Shown here piece by piece: positions 42,129 to 50,154 of a DNA stretch of 64,000 nucleotides. The DNA comes from Flavobacteriia bacterium 40-80 (GTDB taxonomy: Bacteria; Bacteroidota; Bacteroidia; Flavobacteriales_D; Crocinitomicaceae), in contig MKVF01000017.1 of assembly GCA_001899145.1 (NCBI GenBank), positions 62,001-126,000 of the forward strand, written 5' to 3'. Each line of letters starts with the position of its first letter. Within the stretch, counting starts at the first letter, position 1. A model generated the notes under the pieces. The model saw nothing but the letters and a program-made list of their open reading frames with translations. It had not been told where the DNA came from and ran no database searches. The position numbers were made by a program, and so were the translations under genes.

Positions 42129-42995
42129 ATGGATAATTTTTCCAAAAGGTCAAGGCGTGCAATTATTTTGTTTACCCTGTGTTTTTTGGTAATTGTTTTA
42201 ATTCCGAGGATTTATTATTATTTCAAGTCACCTGGAAGTTTCTCTCTTTCTCAGAGAATAAAAGAATTGCCGGAGGAGGAGCAGAAAGAAATAAAGAGAC
42301 GAATCAGCTATTATCATAACCAGAGTAAAAAACAGAAGAACAAGCATAAATTCAGCCCTCCGGCTTCTAAATTTAACCCGAACGAATATTTAAGGGAAGA
42401 CTGGATGGCACTGGGATTATCCGAAAAACAGGCGCAAACGATTATCAATTTCAACAGATTTGGTTTCTATTCTGTGGAAGACATGCAGAAATGCTTTATT
42501 TTTCAGAATGAAGATTTTTTTGATCTGATTGCTGATTCTCTTGTATTTCCTTCAAAGAGTAAGAGAAGCTCAGATAAATCATTCGGGTCTGGCTTGGCAG
42601 TGGATCTAAACAGAGCGTCAAAAGAAGAATTAAAGCAACTGAAAGGAATCGGAGATTATTTTGCAGATAAGATTATCAGCTACCGTGAACGGTTGGGTGG
42701 ATTTATTGATGTGAATCAGCTGCTGGAAATTTCTAAATTTGATGCGGAAAAGCTAAAGCTGATCAAACCCTATTTGCTGATTAATAAAAATGATATTAAT
42801 AAGATCGACCTGAATGCGGTGGATGTAAAAACATTGAAAAGCCATCCGTATGTGAACGACTGGAATCTGGCAAATTCCATTGTGAAAATGCGCCGGCAAA
42901 AAGAGAGATACACTTCGGTCGAAGAAATTAAAGAGTCCGTTTTAATGACAGATTCTGTTTACAAAAAACTGGAGCCATATTTAATAACAAAATAG
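42129..42995 (+). CDS. Membrane-anchored helix-hairpin-helix protein (ComEA-like)
   Basis: A 288-residue protein with one N-terminal membrane helix (about 11-31, IILFTLCFLVIVLIPRIYYY), a basic linker rich in Lys, and three helix-hairpin-helix units: ALGLSEKQAQTIINFNRFG near 95, VDLNRASKEELKQLKGIGD near 158, and IDLNAVDVKTLKSHPYVN near 226. The second has the strongest DNA-binding hairpin (LKGIGDYFADKI). ComEA uses such a domain to bind incoming DNA in the periplasm; this protein could do the same, but with three copies it is larger than ComEA. No other competence genes are visible. Confidence 0.85.
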   Translation: MDNFSKRSRRAIILFTLCFLVIVLIPRIYYYFKSPGSFSLSQRIKELPEEEQKEIKRRISYYHNQSKKQKNKHKFSPPASKFNPNEYLREDWMALGLSEKQAQTIINFNRFGFYSVEDMQKCFIFQNEDFFDLIADSLVFPSKSKRSSDKSFGSGLAVDLNRASKEELKQLKGIGDYFADKIISYRERLGGFIDVNQLLEISKFDAEKLKLIKPYLLINKNDINKIDLNAVDVKTLKSHPYVNDWNLANSIVKMRRQKERYTSVEEIKESVLMTDSVYKKLEPYLITK

Positions 42996-42998
42996 AAA

Positions 42999-43532
42999 AT
43001 GCAGTCATTAGAAGAAAAAGTAAAATCGGCTATCAGGGATGTGGTTGATTTTCCGAAACCGGGAATTATTTTTAAAGACATTACTCCCATTATGATGAAC
43101 CCGGAACTGTCCAATGAAATATTAAATCATCTGGCAGAGTATTACCGTGAGCAAAAGATTGATAAGATCGCCGGGATTGAAAGCCGGGGATTTTTATTCG
43201 GTTACGCGCTTGCCATGAAATTGAACAAGCCTTTTGTTCTGATTCGTAAAAAAGGAAAGCTTCCCTATAACAAAATAGCATTTGCCTATGATCTGGAATA
43301 CGGAAGCGCAGAGATTGAAATGCATACAGATGCCGTATTTGACGGAGAAAAAGTATTGATACATGATGACCTGCTTGCTACCGGTGGATCGGCTGCAGCT
43401 GCCGCAATGCTGATTGAAAAAAGCGGTGGAAAAATAGCCGGATTTAACTTTTTGGTGAACCTTAAATTTTTAAAGGGTGACGAAAAATTAAAAACGATTA
43501 CCGAAAATATTTATAATTTAGTAGCCTATTAA
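42999..43532 (+). CDS. apt: Adenine phosphoribosyltransferase
   Basis: Salvages adenine to AMP with PRPP. 177 residues. Family motifs are DFPKPGIIFKDITPIM at the N-terminus, GIESRGFLFG, VLIRKKGKLPY and the PRPP loop VLIHDDLLATGGSAAAA. The gene starts 3 bp after the helix-hairpin-helix stop and ends 27 bp before the acyl-CoA dehydrogenase ATG. With purE and purK in the same window the purine supply is doubly represented, but they are far apart. Confidence 0.97.
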   Translation: MQSLEEKVKSAIRDVVDFPKPGIIFKDITPIMMNPELSNEILNHLAEYYREQKIDKIAGIESRGFLFGYALAMKLNKPFVLIRKKGKLPYNKIAFAYDLEYGSAEIEMHTDAVFDGEKVLIHDDLLATGGSAAAAAMLIEKSGGKIAGFNFLVNLKFLKGDEKLKTITENIYNLVAY

Positions 43533-43559
43533 TTATTGTTTACCCTTAATCTGTTAATA

Positions 43560-44699
43560 ATGAACTTTGCAAGAAGTGAAAATCAAGAGATGATCGCGAA
43601 AATGGTGCGCGATTTTGCCGAAAAAGAAATCAGGCCCCACTTTATGGAGTGGGACGAAACACAGGAATTCCCTGTTCACGTTTTCAAAAAATTAGGAGAA
43701 TTAGGACTAATGGGAGTTTTTATTCCTGAAGAATACGGCGGTTCAGGTTTTGGTTATGAAGAATATATTGTTGTTGTTTCTGAAATAGCTAAAGTGTGTG
43801 GTTCAATCGGATTATCCGTTGCCGCTCATAACTCTTTGTGTACCGGACATATCTACTACCACGGTTCTGAAGAACAAAAGAAAAAATACCTTCCGAAATT
43901 AGCGACAGGAGAGTGGATCGGTGCCTGGGGATTGACAGAAACAGGAACAGGATCTGATGCAGGAGGAATGAGAACAACAGCCGTAAAAGACGGTGATTTC
44001 TACGTTTTGAACGGTTCAAAAAACTTTATTACTCACGGAAAATCAGGTGATGTGGCAGTAGTAATCGCAAGAACCGGCGAGCTGGGAGATTCAAAAGGAA
44101 TGTCTGCATTTATCGTTGAGAAAGGTACACCTGGTTTTTCTGCCGGAAAAAAGGAAAATAAGTTGGGAATGCGTGCATCTGAAACATGTGAATTAATTTT
44201 TGATAACTGCAGAATTCCTGCAGAAAACCTAATCGGAGAAGTAGGAAGAGGTTTCCCGCAGGCAATGCAGATTCTGGACGGAGGCCGTATTTCTATCGGA
44301 GCATTAGCACTTGGAATTGCAAAAGGAGCTTATGAATCAGCTATAAAATATTCAAAAGAACGCGAGCAATTCGGAAAACCGATCGCTCATCACCAGGCAA
44401 TCGGATTCAAGCTGGCAGATATGGCAACAAAAATTGAAGCCGCTGAATTGTTATTGTACCAGTCAGCTTATTTGAAAAACAATAAACTGCCGATGACAAA
44501 AGAATCTGCGATAGCTAAATATTATGCTTCTGAAATCGCATGCGAAGTAGCTAATGATGCTGTTCAGATTTTCGGAGGATACGGTTATACAAAAGATTTT
44601 CCAGCCGAGAAATTTTATCGAGATGCGAAGCTTTGTACGATCGGAGAAGGTACTTCGGAAATTCAAAAATTAGTTATCTCAAGAGAAATTTTGAAATAA
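43560..44699 (+). CDS. Acyl-CoA dehydrogenase (short/medium-chain type)
   Basis: A 379-residue FAD enzyme of fatty acid or branched-chain amino acid breakdown. The FAD/substrate signatures are [17 protein letters not shown] and, near the C-terminus, [19 protein letters not shown]. The catalytic glutamate is expected in [12 protein letters not shown]. The ATG at 43560 ([20 protein letters not shown]) gives the normal start; an ATG at 43536 adds eight residues that do not fit. The chain-length specificity cannot be told by eye. No other beta-oxidation gene is adjacent. Confidence 0.95.
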   Translation: MNFARSENQEMIAKMVRDFAEKEIRPHFMEWDETQEFPVHVFKKLGELGLMGVFIPEEYGGSGFGYEEYIVVVSEIAKVCGSIGLSVAAHNSLCTGHIYYHGSEEQKKKYLPKLATGEWIGAWGLTETGTGSDAGGMRTTAVKDGDFYVLNGSKNFITHGKSGDVAVVIARTGELGDSKGMSAFIVEKGTPGFSAGKKENKLGMRASETCELIFDNCRIPAENLIGEVGRGFPQAMQILDGGRISIGALALGIAKGAYESAIKYSKEREQFGKPIAHHQAIGFKLADMATKIEAAELLLYQSAYLKNNKLPMTKESAIAKYYASEIACEVANDAVQIFGGYGYTKDFPAEKFYRDAKLCTIGEGTSEIQKLVISREILK

Positions 44700-44701
44700 T
44701 C

Positions 44702-44732
44702 TTTGTTAATAAAAAAAATACGTTTACATTTG
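44702..44732 (+). promoter_or_regulatory. Full Bacteroidota promoter of rpsU
   Basis: TTTG at 44702-44705, a 19-bp spacer, then TACATTTG at 44725-44732. Both parts match the consensus. It starts right after the acyl-CoA dehydrogenase stop. The rpsU leader is about 40 nt, AT-rich and without a Shine-Dalgarno sequence. Confidence 0.8.
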
Positions 44733-44776
44733 CATTCCCAAAATTAAAAATAACAGAATTTAAATAATAAAAAAAT

Positions 44777-44968
44777 ATGTTGATTATTCCAGTAAAAGAA
44801 GGAGAGAACATCGAAAGAGCTCTTAAGAAGTACAAGAAGAAATTCGATAAAACGAATGTCATGAAGGAACTAAGAAGTAGAAAAGAATTTGTGAAGCCTT
44901 CAGTTATCAATCGTCAACAGAAGATTAAAGCTGCATACAGACAAAAAATGCAGATTGAGAATGCATAA
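44777..44968 (+). CDS. rpsU: Ribosomal protein bS21
   Basis: A 63-residue basic protein with the S21 signature (PVKEGENIERALKKYKKKF and VMKELRSRKEF). It binds the small subunit near the 3' end of 16S rRNA, and in Flavobacteriia bS21 is thought to help hide the anti-Shine-Dalgarno sequence. Its promoter is clear. The order rpsU-xerC-hpf is shared by many Bacteroidota. A terminator-like hairpin that also holds the xerC start lies 26 bp downstream. Confidence 0.97.
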   Translation: MLIIPVKEGENIERALKKYKKKFDKTNVMKELRSRKEFVKPSVINRQQKIKAAYRQKMQIENA

Positions 44969-44994
44969 TGTAACTTTAAAAGTTATTCATACGT

Positions 44995-45024
44995 AAAGGA
45001 GTCAATATGACTCCTTTTTTTATT
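44995..45024 (+). terminator. Terminator-like hairpin that contains the xerC start codon
   Basis: A perfect 10-bp stem (44995-45004 with 45008-45017) has a 3-nt loop and is followed by T residues up to 45021 and a T-rich stretch. The left arm contains AAAGGAG, a Shine-Dalgarno-like sequence 5 bp before the xerC ATG at 45007, and the right arm encodes the first residues of XerC. It may terminate most rpsU transcripts or block xerC translation. Confidence 0.8.
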
Positions 45025-45888
45025 TCTGATTTTTTAAATTACCTGAAGGTTGAGAAGCGCTATTCCGACCATACGGTTATTGCTTATCAGGGAGATTTGC
45101 AGGAATTTTTTGAATTCATCCAGCCGGTTGCAATTGTTGAGGCTACCCATCAGCTGATCAGATCCTTCATTTATTTTCTGAAAGAAAAGAATCTGGAGAA
45201 TACAACGATCAACAGAAAGATTTCTTCCCTGCGTGCCTTTTATAAATGGCTGGAAAAAAGAAACGAGATCAAGATCAATCCATTGTCGAAAACAATGCTG
45301 TTAAAACAGCCGAAACGATTACCGGCTTTTGTTCATGAAACGGACGTTAAAGAACAGAAGATAGAAAATATTTTTGAGAATTCCGGTTTTGAGAATTTAC
45401 GGGACCGCCTGATGTTTGAGCTTTTTTATCAGACAGGAATGCGTCTTTCCGAGCTGATAGAATTAAAGGTTGCGGACATTCAAGGAGCTTCTGTCCGGAT
45501 ACTGGGGAAACGAAATAAAGAAAGAATTGTCCCTGTTTCTCCTGATCTGCTCAGCCTGATAAATCAGTACATTAAGGAAAGAGAAAAACTGGAGGTAAAG
45601 TCTTCTTGTTTATTATTAAAAAATGACGGGAATAAATTATATACAAAACTTGTTTATAGAAAAATAAATTATTACCTTGGGATACTGACAAACGTAGAGA
45701 AAAAAAGTCCTCATGTTCTCCGGCATACATTTGCAACACACCTGCTGAATAATGGCGCGGGAATTGAAGCTATAAAATCGTTGTTAGGGCATTCAGACCT
45801 GAGAGCTACCCAGGTTTATACCCACAACACGTTTGGACAGTTAAAGAACATTTATTCACAAGCCCATCCGAGAGGGCGTAAAATTTAA
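45007..45888 (+). CDS. xerC: Tyrosine recombinase XerC
   Basis: Resolves chromosome dimers at dif, together with XerD. 293 residues. The N-terminal SAM-like core-binding domain begins FLNYLKVEKRYSDHTVIAYQ. The catalytic set is complete: Arg in TGMRLSELIEL, Lys in ILGKRNKERI, HVLRH (His and Arg), GHSDLRAT and the nucleophile in QVYTH. The ATG at 45007 lies inside a terminator-like hairpin with a Shine-Dalgarno-like AAAGGAG; no better start is seen downstream without losing the conserved N-terminus. The gene follows rpsU and precedes hpf by 4 bp. Confidence 0.95.
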   Translation: MTPFFISDFLNYLKVEKRYSDHTVIAYQGDLQEFFEFIQPVAIVEATHQLIRSFIYFLKEKNLENTTINRKISSLRAFYKWLEKRNEIKINPLSKTMLLKQPKRLPAFVHETDVKEQKIENIFENSGFENLRDRLMFELFYQTGMRLSELIELKVADIQGASVRILGKRNKERIVPVSPDLLSLINQYIKEREKLEVKSSCLLLKNDGNKLYTKLVYRKINYYLGILTNVEKKSPHVLRHTFATHLLNNGAGIEAIKSLLGHSDLRATQVYTHNTFGQLKNIYSQAHPRGRKI

Positions 45889-45892
45889 GGCT

Positions 45893-46189
45893 ATGGAAAT
45901 TAAAACAAATGCGGTAAACTTCTCAGTTGACAAGAAATTGGTGGAACATATCAATGAAAAAGTTTCTAAGCTTAATTTATTTTTTGATCAGATTATTTCA
46001 AGTGAAGTTTTTTTAAGAGTAGATAAAAGTTCCGAAAAAGAAAATAAATATGCCGGAATTAAAATAGCTATTCCCGGATCTGAGTTGTTTGCGGAAAAGC
46101 AGTGTAAGTCCTTTGAAGAAGCAGTAGATCTTACAACGGAAGCGTTGAGAAAACAAATCATCAAGCATAAAGAAAAAGTTAAAAATTAA
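45893..46189 (+). CDS. hpf: Ribosome hibernation-promoting factor, short form
   Basis: A 98-residue protein of the HPF/RaiA family that binds the small subunit and inactivates ribosomes in stationary phase. Visible parts are NFSVDKKLVEHINEKVSKLN at the start and FAEKQCKSFEEAVDLTTEAL near the end. The length is that of short HPF, without the C-terminal dimerisation domain. It starts 4 bp after the xerC stop and ends before a terminator at about 46214. Confidence 0.93.
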   Translation: MEIKTNAVNFSVDKKLVEHINEKVSKLNLFFDQIISSEVFLRVDKSSEKENKYAGIKIAIPGSELFAEKQCKSFEEAVDLTTEALRKQIIKHKEKVKN

Positions 46190-46213
46190 AAATAGTTATA
46201 ATTCAAACCATTA

Positions 46214-46250
46214 TAAGGCGTATTTCAGGATGCGCCTTTATTTTTTTTAA
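46214..46250 (+). terminator. Terminator after hpf
   Basis: AAGGCG at 46215-46220 pairs with CGCCTT at 46233-46238, with a 12-nt loop, followed by a tract of T. It separates hpf from the tRNA operon. Confidence 0.75.
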
Positions 46251-46268
46251 AAAATCTGACAGGAGGTA

Positions 46269-46298
46269 TTGCAGGAATAAAAAAAGATATTACCTTTG
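46269..46298 (+). promoter_or_regulatory. Promoter of the tRNA-tuf operon
   Basis: TTG at 46269-46271, a 19-bp spacer and TACCTTTG at 46291-46298, the full Bacteroidota consensus. The first tRNA starts 65 bp later. Confidence 0.8.
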
Positions 46299-46362
46299 CA
46301 TCACCTTATTCGAAAACAAGTTCTTTTCAAGTAATAAGTACCAACATTAATTGTTGAATTTT

Positions 46363-46436
46363 GCCGGTGTAGCTCAGTTGGCTAGAGCAGCTGATTTGTA
46401 ATCAGCAGGTCGGGGGTTCGAGTCCCTCCACCGGCT
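46363..46436 (+). tRNA. tRNA-Thr (TGT)
   Basis: A cloverleaf with acceptor GCCGGTG paired to CACCGGC, D-arm with AGCTCAG, anticodon stem GCTGA/TCAGC with loop TTTGTAA (anticodon TGT), and T-arm GTTCGAG. CCA is not encoded. First of four tRNAs before tuf, as at thrU in E. coli. Confidence 0.97.
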
Positions 46437-46455
46437 CAACATTAATTTAATGTTC

Positions 46456-46537
46456 GGGGATGTCGCATAGTGGCTATTGCAGCAGACTGTAAATCTGTCA
46501 CCTTAAGGTATCGTTGGTTCGAGTCCATCCATCCCCA
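46456..46537 (+). tRNA. tRNA-Tyr (GTA)
   Basis: An 82-nt class II tRNA with a long variable arm. The acceptor GGGGATG pairs with CATCCCC; the anticodon loop CTGTAAA gives GTA; T-arm GTTCGAG. CCA is not encoded. Corresponds to tyrU of E. coli. Confidence 0.97.
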
Positions 46538-46550
46538 CAGAACACTATAA

Positions 46551-46623
46551 GCGGGAGTAGCTCAGTTGGTAGAGCGTCAGCCTTCCAAGCTGAGGGTCGC
46601 GAGTTCGAGTCTCGTCTCCCGCT
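46551..46623 (+). tRNA. tRNA-Gly (TCC)
   Basis: The acceptor GCGGGAG pairs with CTCCCGC; anticodon stem TCAGC/GCTGA with loop CTTCCAA gives TCC; T-arm GTTCGAG. Corresponds to glyT of E. coli. Confidence 0.97.
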
Positions 46624-46641
46624 CAAAATTTTAAAGTGGAT

Positions 46642-46713
46642 GCCGGTGTAGCTCAGGGGTAGAGTACTTCCTTGGTAAGGAAGGGGTCACGAGTTCAAAT
46701 CTCGTCATTGGCT
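46642..46713 (+). tRNA. tRNA-Thr (GGT)
   Basis: The acceptor GCCGGTG pairs with CATTGGC with two G-U pairs; anticodon stem CTTCC/GGAAG with loop TTGGTAA gives GGT; the T-loop is TTCAAAT. Corresponds to thrT of E. coli. tuf follows 87 bp later. Confidence 0.95.
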
Positions 46714-46725
46714 CTAAAGAGGGTA

Positions 46726-46754
46726 TTCATCCATTTTTATGGGTGAAATTTTGT
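46726..46754 (+). promoter_or_regulatory. Hairpin between tRNA-Thr and tuf
   Basis: A 9-bp stem (46726-46734 with 46739-46747, one G-U pair) with a loop of four T and the sequence ATTTTG after it. It may be a processing site or an attenuator between the tRNAs and tuf. Confidence 0.5.
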
Positions 46755-46800
46755 ATATATAAAAAGAAAGGTAATTAATAACTAAGTAACAAAAAAGGTA

Positions 46801-47988
46801 ATGGCTAAGGAAAATTTTAATCGTTCCAAACCGCACGTTAACATCGGTACTATCGGTCACGTGGATCATGGAAAAACTACTTTGACTGCTGCGATCTCTA
46901 AAGTATTGTCTGATAAAGGTCTTGCGCAAGCGCGTGATTTCTCTTCTATTGATAACGCTCCTGAAGAAAAAGAACGTGGTATCACAATCAACACTTCTCA
47001 CATTGAGTATGAAACAGCTAACCGTCACTATGCACACGTTGACTGTCCGGGTCACGCGGATTACGTGAAAAACATGGTTACAGGTGCTGCTCAGATGGAC
47101 GGTGCTATCTTGGTAGTTGCTGCTACAGATGGTCCGATGCCGCAAACTCGTGAGCACATCCTTTTAGGTCGCCAGGTAGGTGTTCCTAGAATTGTTGTGT
47201 TTATGAACAAAGTTGACATGGTGGACGATCCTGAGTTATTGGAGCTTGTTGAGATGGAAATCCGTGAATTGTTATCATTCTACAGCTATGATGGTGATAA
47301 CGCTCCGGTTATCCAGGGATCTGCTTTAGGTGCGTTGAACGGTGAAGCACAATGGGTTTCTAAAGTTGAGGAATTAATGGATGCAGTTGATGCTTACATT
47401 GAGTTACCTCCACGTGATGTTGATAAACCATTCTTGATGCCGGTTGAAGACGTGTTTACAATTACAGGTCGTGGAACTGTAGCAACAGGTCGTATTGAAA
47501 CAGGAGTAATCAACTCTGGTGATCCGGTTGAGATTTTAGGTATGGGTGATGTTAAATTGACATCTACTGTTACCGGGGTGGAAATGTTCCGTAAAATCTT
47601 GGATAGAGGAGAAGCTGGTGACAACGTAGGTTTATTGCTTCGTGGTATTGAAAAATCTCAGATCAAACGTGGTATGGTTATCTGTAAACCAGGTTCTACT
47701 AAACCGCATAAAGAATTTAAAGCTGAGATCTATGTATTGAAAAAAGAAGAAGGTGGACGTCACACTCCATTCCATAACAGATACCGTCCTCAGTTCTATT
47801 TCCGTACAACTGACGTAACAGGTGAGATCTTGTTAACAGACGGACGTGAAATGGTTATGCCTGGTGATAACGTTTCAATTACAGTTAAATTGATCGTTCC
47901 TGTAGCGATGGACAAAGGTTTACGTTTCGCTATCCGTGAAGGTGGTAGAACAGTAGGTGCCGGTCAGGTTACAGAAATCGTTGAATAA
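46801..47988 (+). CDS. tuf: Elongation factor Tu
   Basis: Delivers aminoacyl-tRNA to the ribosome. 395 residues, with [13 protein letters not shown] (P-loop) at 19-31, the switch II motif DCPGHADYV and the guanine-specific NKVDM. It ends [14 protein letters not shown]. Codon use is strongly biased toward a few codons, as expected for a very highly expressed gene. It lies in the tRNA-Thr-Tyr-Gly-Thr-tuf operon and is followed by a terminator just before tRNA-Trp. Confidence 0.98.
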   Translation: MAKENFNRSKPHVNIGTIGHVDHGKTTLTAAISKVLSDKGLAQARDFSSIDNAPEEKERGITINTSHIEYETANRHYAHVDCPGHADYVKNMVTGAAQMDGAILVVAATDGPMPQTREHILLGRQVGVPRIVVFMNKVDMVDDPELLELVEMEIRELLSFYSYDGDNAPVIQGSALGALNGEAQWVSKVEELMDAVDAYIELPPRDVDKPFLMPVEDVFTITGRGTVATGRIETGVINSGDPVEILGMGDVKLTSTVTGVEMFRKILDRGEAGDNVGLLLRGIEKSQIKRGMVICKPGSTKPHKEFKAEIYVLKKEEGGRHTPFHNRYRPQFYFRTTDVTGEILLTDGREMVMPGDNVSITVKLIVPVAMDKGLRFAIREGGRTVGAGQVTEIVE

Positions 47989-48007
47989 TAATTATTCTTA
48001 CAATAGG

Positions 48008-48035
48008 AAAGGGGAATTTTAGGATTCCCCTTTTT
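48008..48035 (+). terminator. Terminator after tuf, next to tRNA-Trp
   Basis: A stem AGGGGAAT-type (48008-48017 with 48024-48034) has a 6-nt loop and TTTTT at its end. The tRNA-Trp 5' end is 3 bp later, so read-through or a separate promoter inside tuf is needed for the next genes. Confidence 0.75.
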
Positions 48036-48037
48036 AT

Positions 48038-48110
48038 ACGGGCGTAGCTCAGCTGGTAGAGTAGTGGTCTCCAAAACCATTGGTCGTGGGTTCGAATCCT
48101 ACCGCCCGTG
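48038..48110 (+). tRNA. tRNA-Trp (CCA)
   Basis: The acceptor ACGGGCG pairs with CGCCCGT, discriminator G; the anticodon loop CTCCAAA gives CCA; T-arm GTTCGAA. A tRNA-Trp at this place before secE is common in bacteria. Confidence 0.96.
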
Positions 48111-48126
48111 CAAAAAACATTAGGAC

Positions 48127-48357
48127 GTGTCTAAATTCAAGAAATATATTGACGATACAATTCATGAGATGGTTCATAACGTATCGTGGCCGACATGGCA
48201 GGAACTGCAGAATAACACTATCTTAGTTGTTGTAGCCTCTTTGATATTCTCACTGCTTATTTTTATAATGGACTACCTTGTAGGTATATCTTCAAATCCG
48301 GACAGCCTTTGGAGCGGACTTATGGGCTTTGTTTATAACTTTTTTATTTCTAAGTAA
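48127..48357 (+). CDS. secE: Preprotein translocase subunit SecE
   Basis: The small membrane subunit of the SecYEG channel. 76 residues with a GTG start. An amphipathic helix (KYIDDTIHEMVHNVSWPTWQ) precedes one membrane helix (about 31-52). The gene starts 16 bp after tRNA-Trp and 3 bp separate it from nusG. rpmG, often found here in other phyla, is absent. Confidence 0.93.
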   Translation: MSKFKKYIDDTIHEMVHNVSWPTWQELQNNTILVVVASLIFSLLIFIMDYLVGISSNPDSLWSGLMGFVYNFFISK

Positions 48358-48360
48358 AAG

Positions 48361-48912
48361 ATGGCAGATATAAGCAGAAAATGGTATGTAATTCGTTCTG
48401 TAAGCGGAAAGGAAAAAAAAGTCAAGGAATATCTTGAGCTGGAAGTTTCCCGTCTGAAATTAGACGATTATGTCGCTCAGGTTTTAATCCCGACAGAAAA
48501 AGTCTTTCAGATCCGTAATGGAAAAAAGATAAGTAAAGAGAAAGTTTATTTGCCCGGTTATGTATTAGTGGAAGCTGCTCTTGTAGGAGAAGTGGAACAC
48601 GTAATCAAAGGTATTCCGAATGTTATTGGCTTTCTCGGAACGGAGAAAGGAGGAGATCCTACTCCTATGAGAATGACAGAGGTAAACCGCTTGTTAGGAA
48701 AAGTGGATGAGCTGGCTTCAACTGAAGAAGAAATGAAAATTCCTTTTGTCGTTGGAGAGCCGGTTAAAGTAATTGATGGTCCTTTCAATAATTTCTCAGG
48801 TGTGATTGAAGAAATCAATGAAGAGAAAAAGAAATTGAAAGTGATGGTGAAAATTTTCGGAAGAAAGAACTTGCTGGAGCTAAGCTACATGCAGGTAGAA
48901 AAAGAAATATAA
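48361..48912 (+). CDS. nusG: Transcription termination/antitermination protein NusG
   Basis: Binds RNA polymerase and couples transcription to translation or Rho. 183 residues. The NGN domain opens KWYVIRSVSGKEKKVKEYLE and contains YLPGYVLVEA; the KOW domain near 130 reads EPVKVIDGPFNNFSGVIEEI. The gene follows secE by 3 bp. A 77-bp gap with a possible hairpin separates it from rplK. Confidence 0.97.
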   Translation: MADISRKWYVIRSVSGKEKKVKEYLELEVSRLKLDDYVAQVLIPTEKVFQIRNGKKISKEKVYLPGYVLVEAALVGEVEHVIKGIPNVIGFLGTEKGGDPTPMRMTEVNRLLGKVDELASTEEEMKIPFVVGEPVKVIDGPFNNFSGVIEEINEEKKKLKVMVKIFGRKNLLELSYMQVEKEI

Positions 48913-48924
48913 TTTGCAATAACC

Positions 48925-48974
48925 GTAGCAGCAGAACAATTGATAAGCTTCCCTTTTGTCTGCGTTATGACTAC
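48925..48974 (+). promoter_or_regulatory. Possible leader hairpin before rplK
   Basis: GCAGAACAA at 48931-48939 can pair with TTGTCTGC at 48956-48963 with one bulged base, and GTAG at 48925-48928 with CTAC at 48971-48974. In other bacteria L1 represses the rplK-rplA mRNA through a structure in this place. I cannot show the L1 motif itself. Confidence 0.3.
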
Positions 48975-48989
48975 ATAAAATAAAGTAAA

Positions 48990-49436
48990 ATGGCTAAAGA
49001 AGTAGCAGCGTTAATTAAACTTCAGATCAAAGGTGGCCAGGCAAATCCAGCACCTCCTGTAGGTCCCGCTTTAGGGGCGAAAGGGGTAAATATCATGGAG
49101 TTCTGTAAGCAGTACAATGCCAGAACCCAAGATAAACCGGGTAAAGTTTTGCCTTGTGTTATCACTGTTTATAGTGATAAATCTTTTGATTTTGTAATTA
49201 AAACTCCTCCAGCAGCAACTCAGATCATGGAGTTAGCTAAATTGAAAAAGGGTTCATCAACACCGAACAAAACTAAAGTAGGCAGCCTTACCTGGGATCA
49301 GGTTAAGACTATTGCTGAAGATAAGATGCCGGATTTGAACTGCTTTACAATCGATGCAGCAATGACTATGGTAGCTGGTACTGCGAGAAGTATGGGTGTA
49401 ACTGTTAAAGGTGGTGATGCACCTGCAACTAAATAA
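48990..49436 (+). CDS. rplK: Ribosomal protein uL11
   Basis: 148 residues, a little longer than the usual 141-142 at the C-terminus. It shows [20 protein letters not shown] and [19 protein letters not shown], the rRNA-binding C-terminal domain and [11 protein letters not shown] near the end. It builds the stalk base of the large subunit with rplJ and rplL products. rplA follows 10 bp later. Confidence 0.98.
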   Translation: MAKEVAALIKLQIKGGQANPAPPVGPALGAKGVNIMEFCKQYNARTQDKPGKVLPCVITVYSDKSFDFVIKTPPAATQIMELAKLKKGSSTPNKTKVGSLTWDQVKTIAEDKMPDLNCFTIDAAMTMVAGTARSMGVTVKGGDAPATK

Positions 49437-49446
49437 GTGTTGAATC

Positions 49447-50142
49447 ATGGGAAGAATATCTAAAAAAAGAAAAGAAGTTTTAGCCAAGGTAGATTTGACT
49501 AAAGCTTACTCCATTGAGGAAGCATGCACTTTAGTAAAGGACATCACAACAACTAAATTTGACGCATCAGTTGATATCAGTGTTCGTTTAGGTGTGGATC
49601 CTCGTAAAGCGAATCAAATGGTTCGTGGTACGGTTGCTCTGCCTCACGGTACAGGTAAAGATGTTAAAGTTTTGGTTTTATGTACTCCTGACAAGGAAGC
49701 AGAAGCTAAAGAAGCTGGAGCGGACTATGTTGGTCTTGACGATTATATCGAAAAGATCAAAGGCGGCTGGACAGATGTTGATGTAATTATTACTATGCCT
49801 TCAGTAATGGGTAAAGTAGGAGCTCTTGGTCGTATTTTAGGACCTAGAAACCTTATGCCGAATCCTAAAACAGGTACAGTAACCATGGAAATCGGGAAAG
49901 CAGTTTCAGAAGTGAAAGCTGGTAAGATTGATTTCAAAGTTGACAAGTATGGTAATATCCATTCTGCAATTGGCAAAGTTAGTTTTGAAGGCGAAAAGAT
50001 TAAAGACAACGCTCTTGAATTGATTCAGGCTTTAATCAAACTGAAACCGTCAGCAGCAAAAGGAACTTACATCAAAACTGTTTACATCAGTTCTACAATG
50101 AGTCCAAGTATTAACATTGATGCTAAATCAATCACGGCTTAA
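49447..50142 (+). CDS. rplA: Ribosomal protein uL1
   Basis: 231 residues. Motifs are [54 protein letters not shown] and, near the end, [19 protein letters not shown]. It forms the mobile L1 stalk and probably also represses its own mRNA. It follows rplK by 10 bp and precedes rplJ by 12 bp. Confidence 0.98.
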   Translation: MGRISKKRKEVLAKVDLTKAYSIEEACTLVKDITTTKFDASVDISVRLGVDPRKANQMVRGTVALPHGTGKDVKVLVLCTPDKEAEAKEAGADYVGLDDYIEKIKGGWTDVDVIITMPSVMGKVGALGRILGPRNLMPNPKTGTVTMEIGKAVSEVKAGKIDFKVDKYGNIHSAIGKVSFEGEKIKDNALELIQALIKLKPSAAKGTYIKTVYISSTMSPSINIDAKSITA

Positions 50143-50154
50143 AAACTTACAGAA

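Noticed and set aside
50143-50154. An L10 leader RNA before rplJ
   Set aside because: Only 12 bp separate rplA and rplJ, not enough for that structure.
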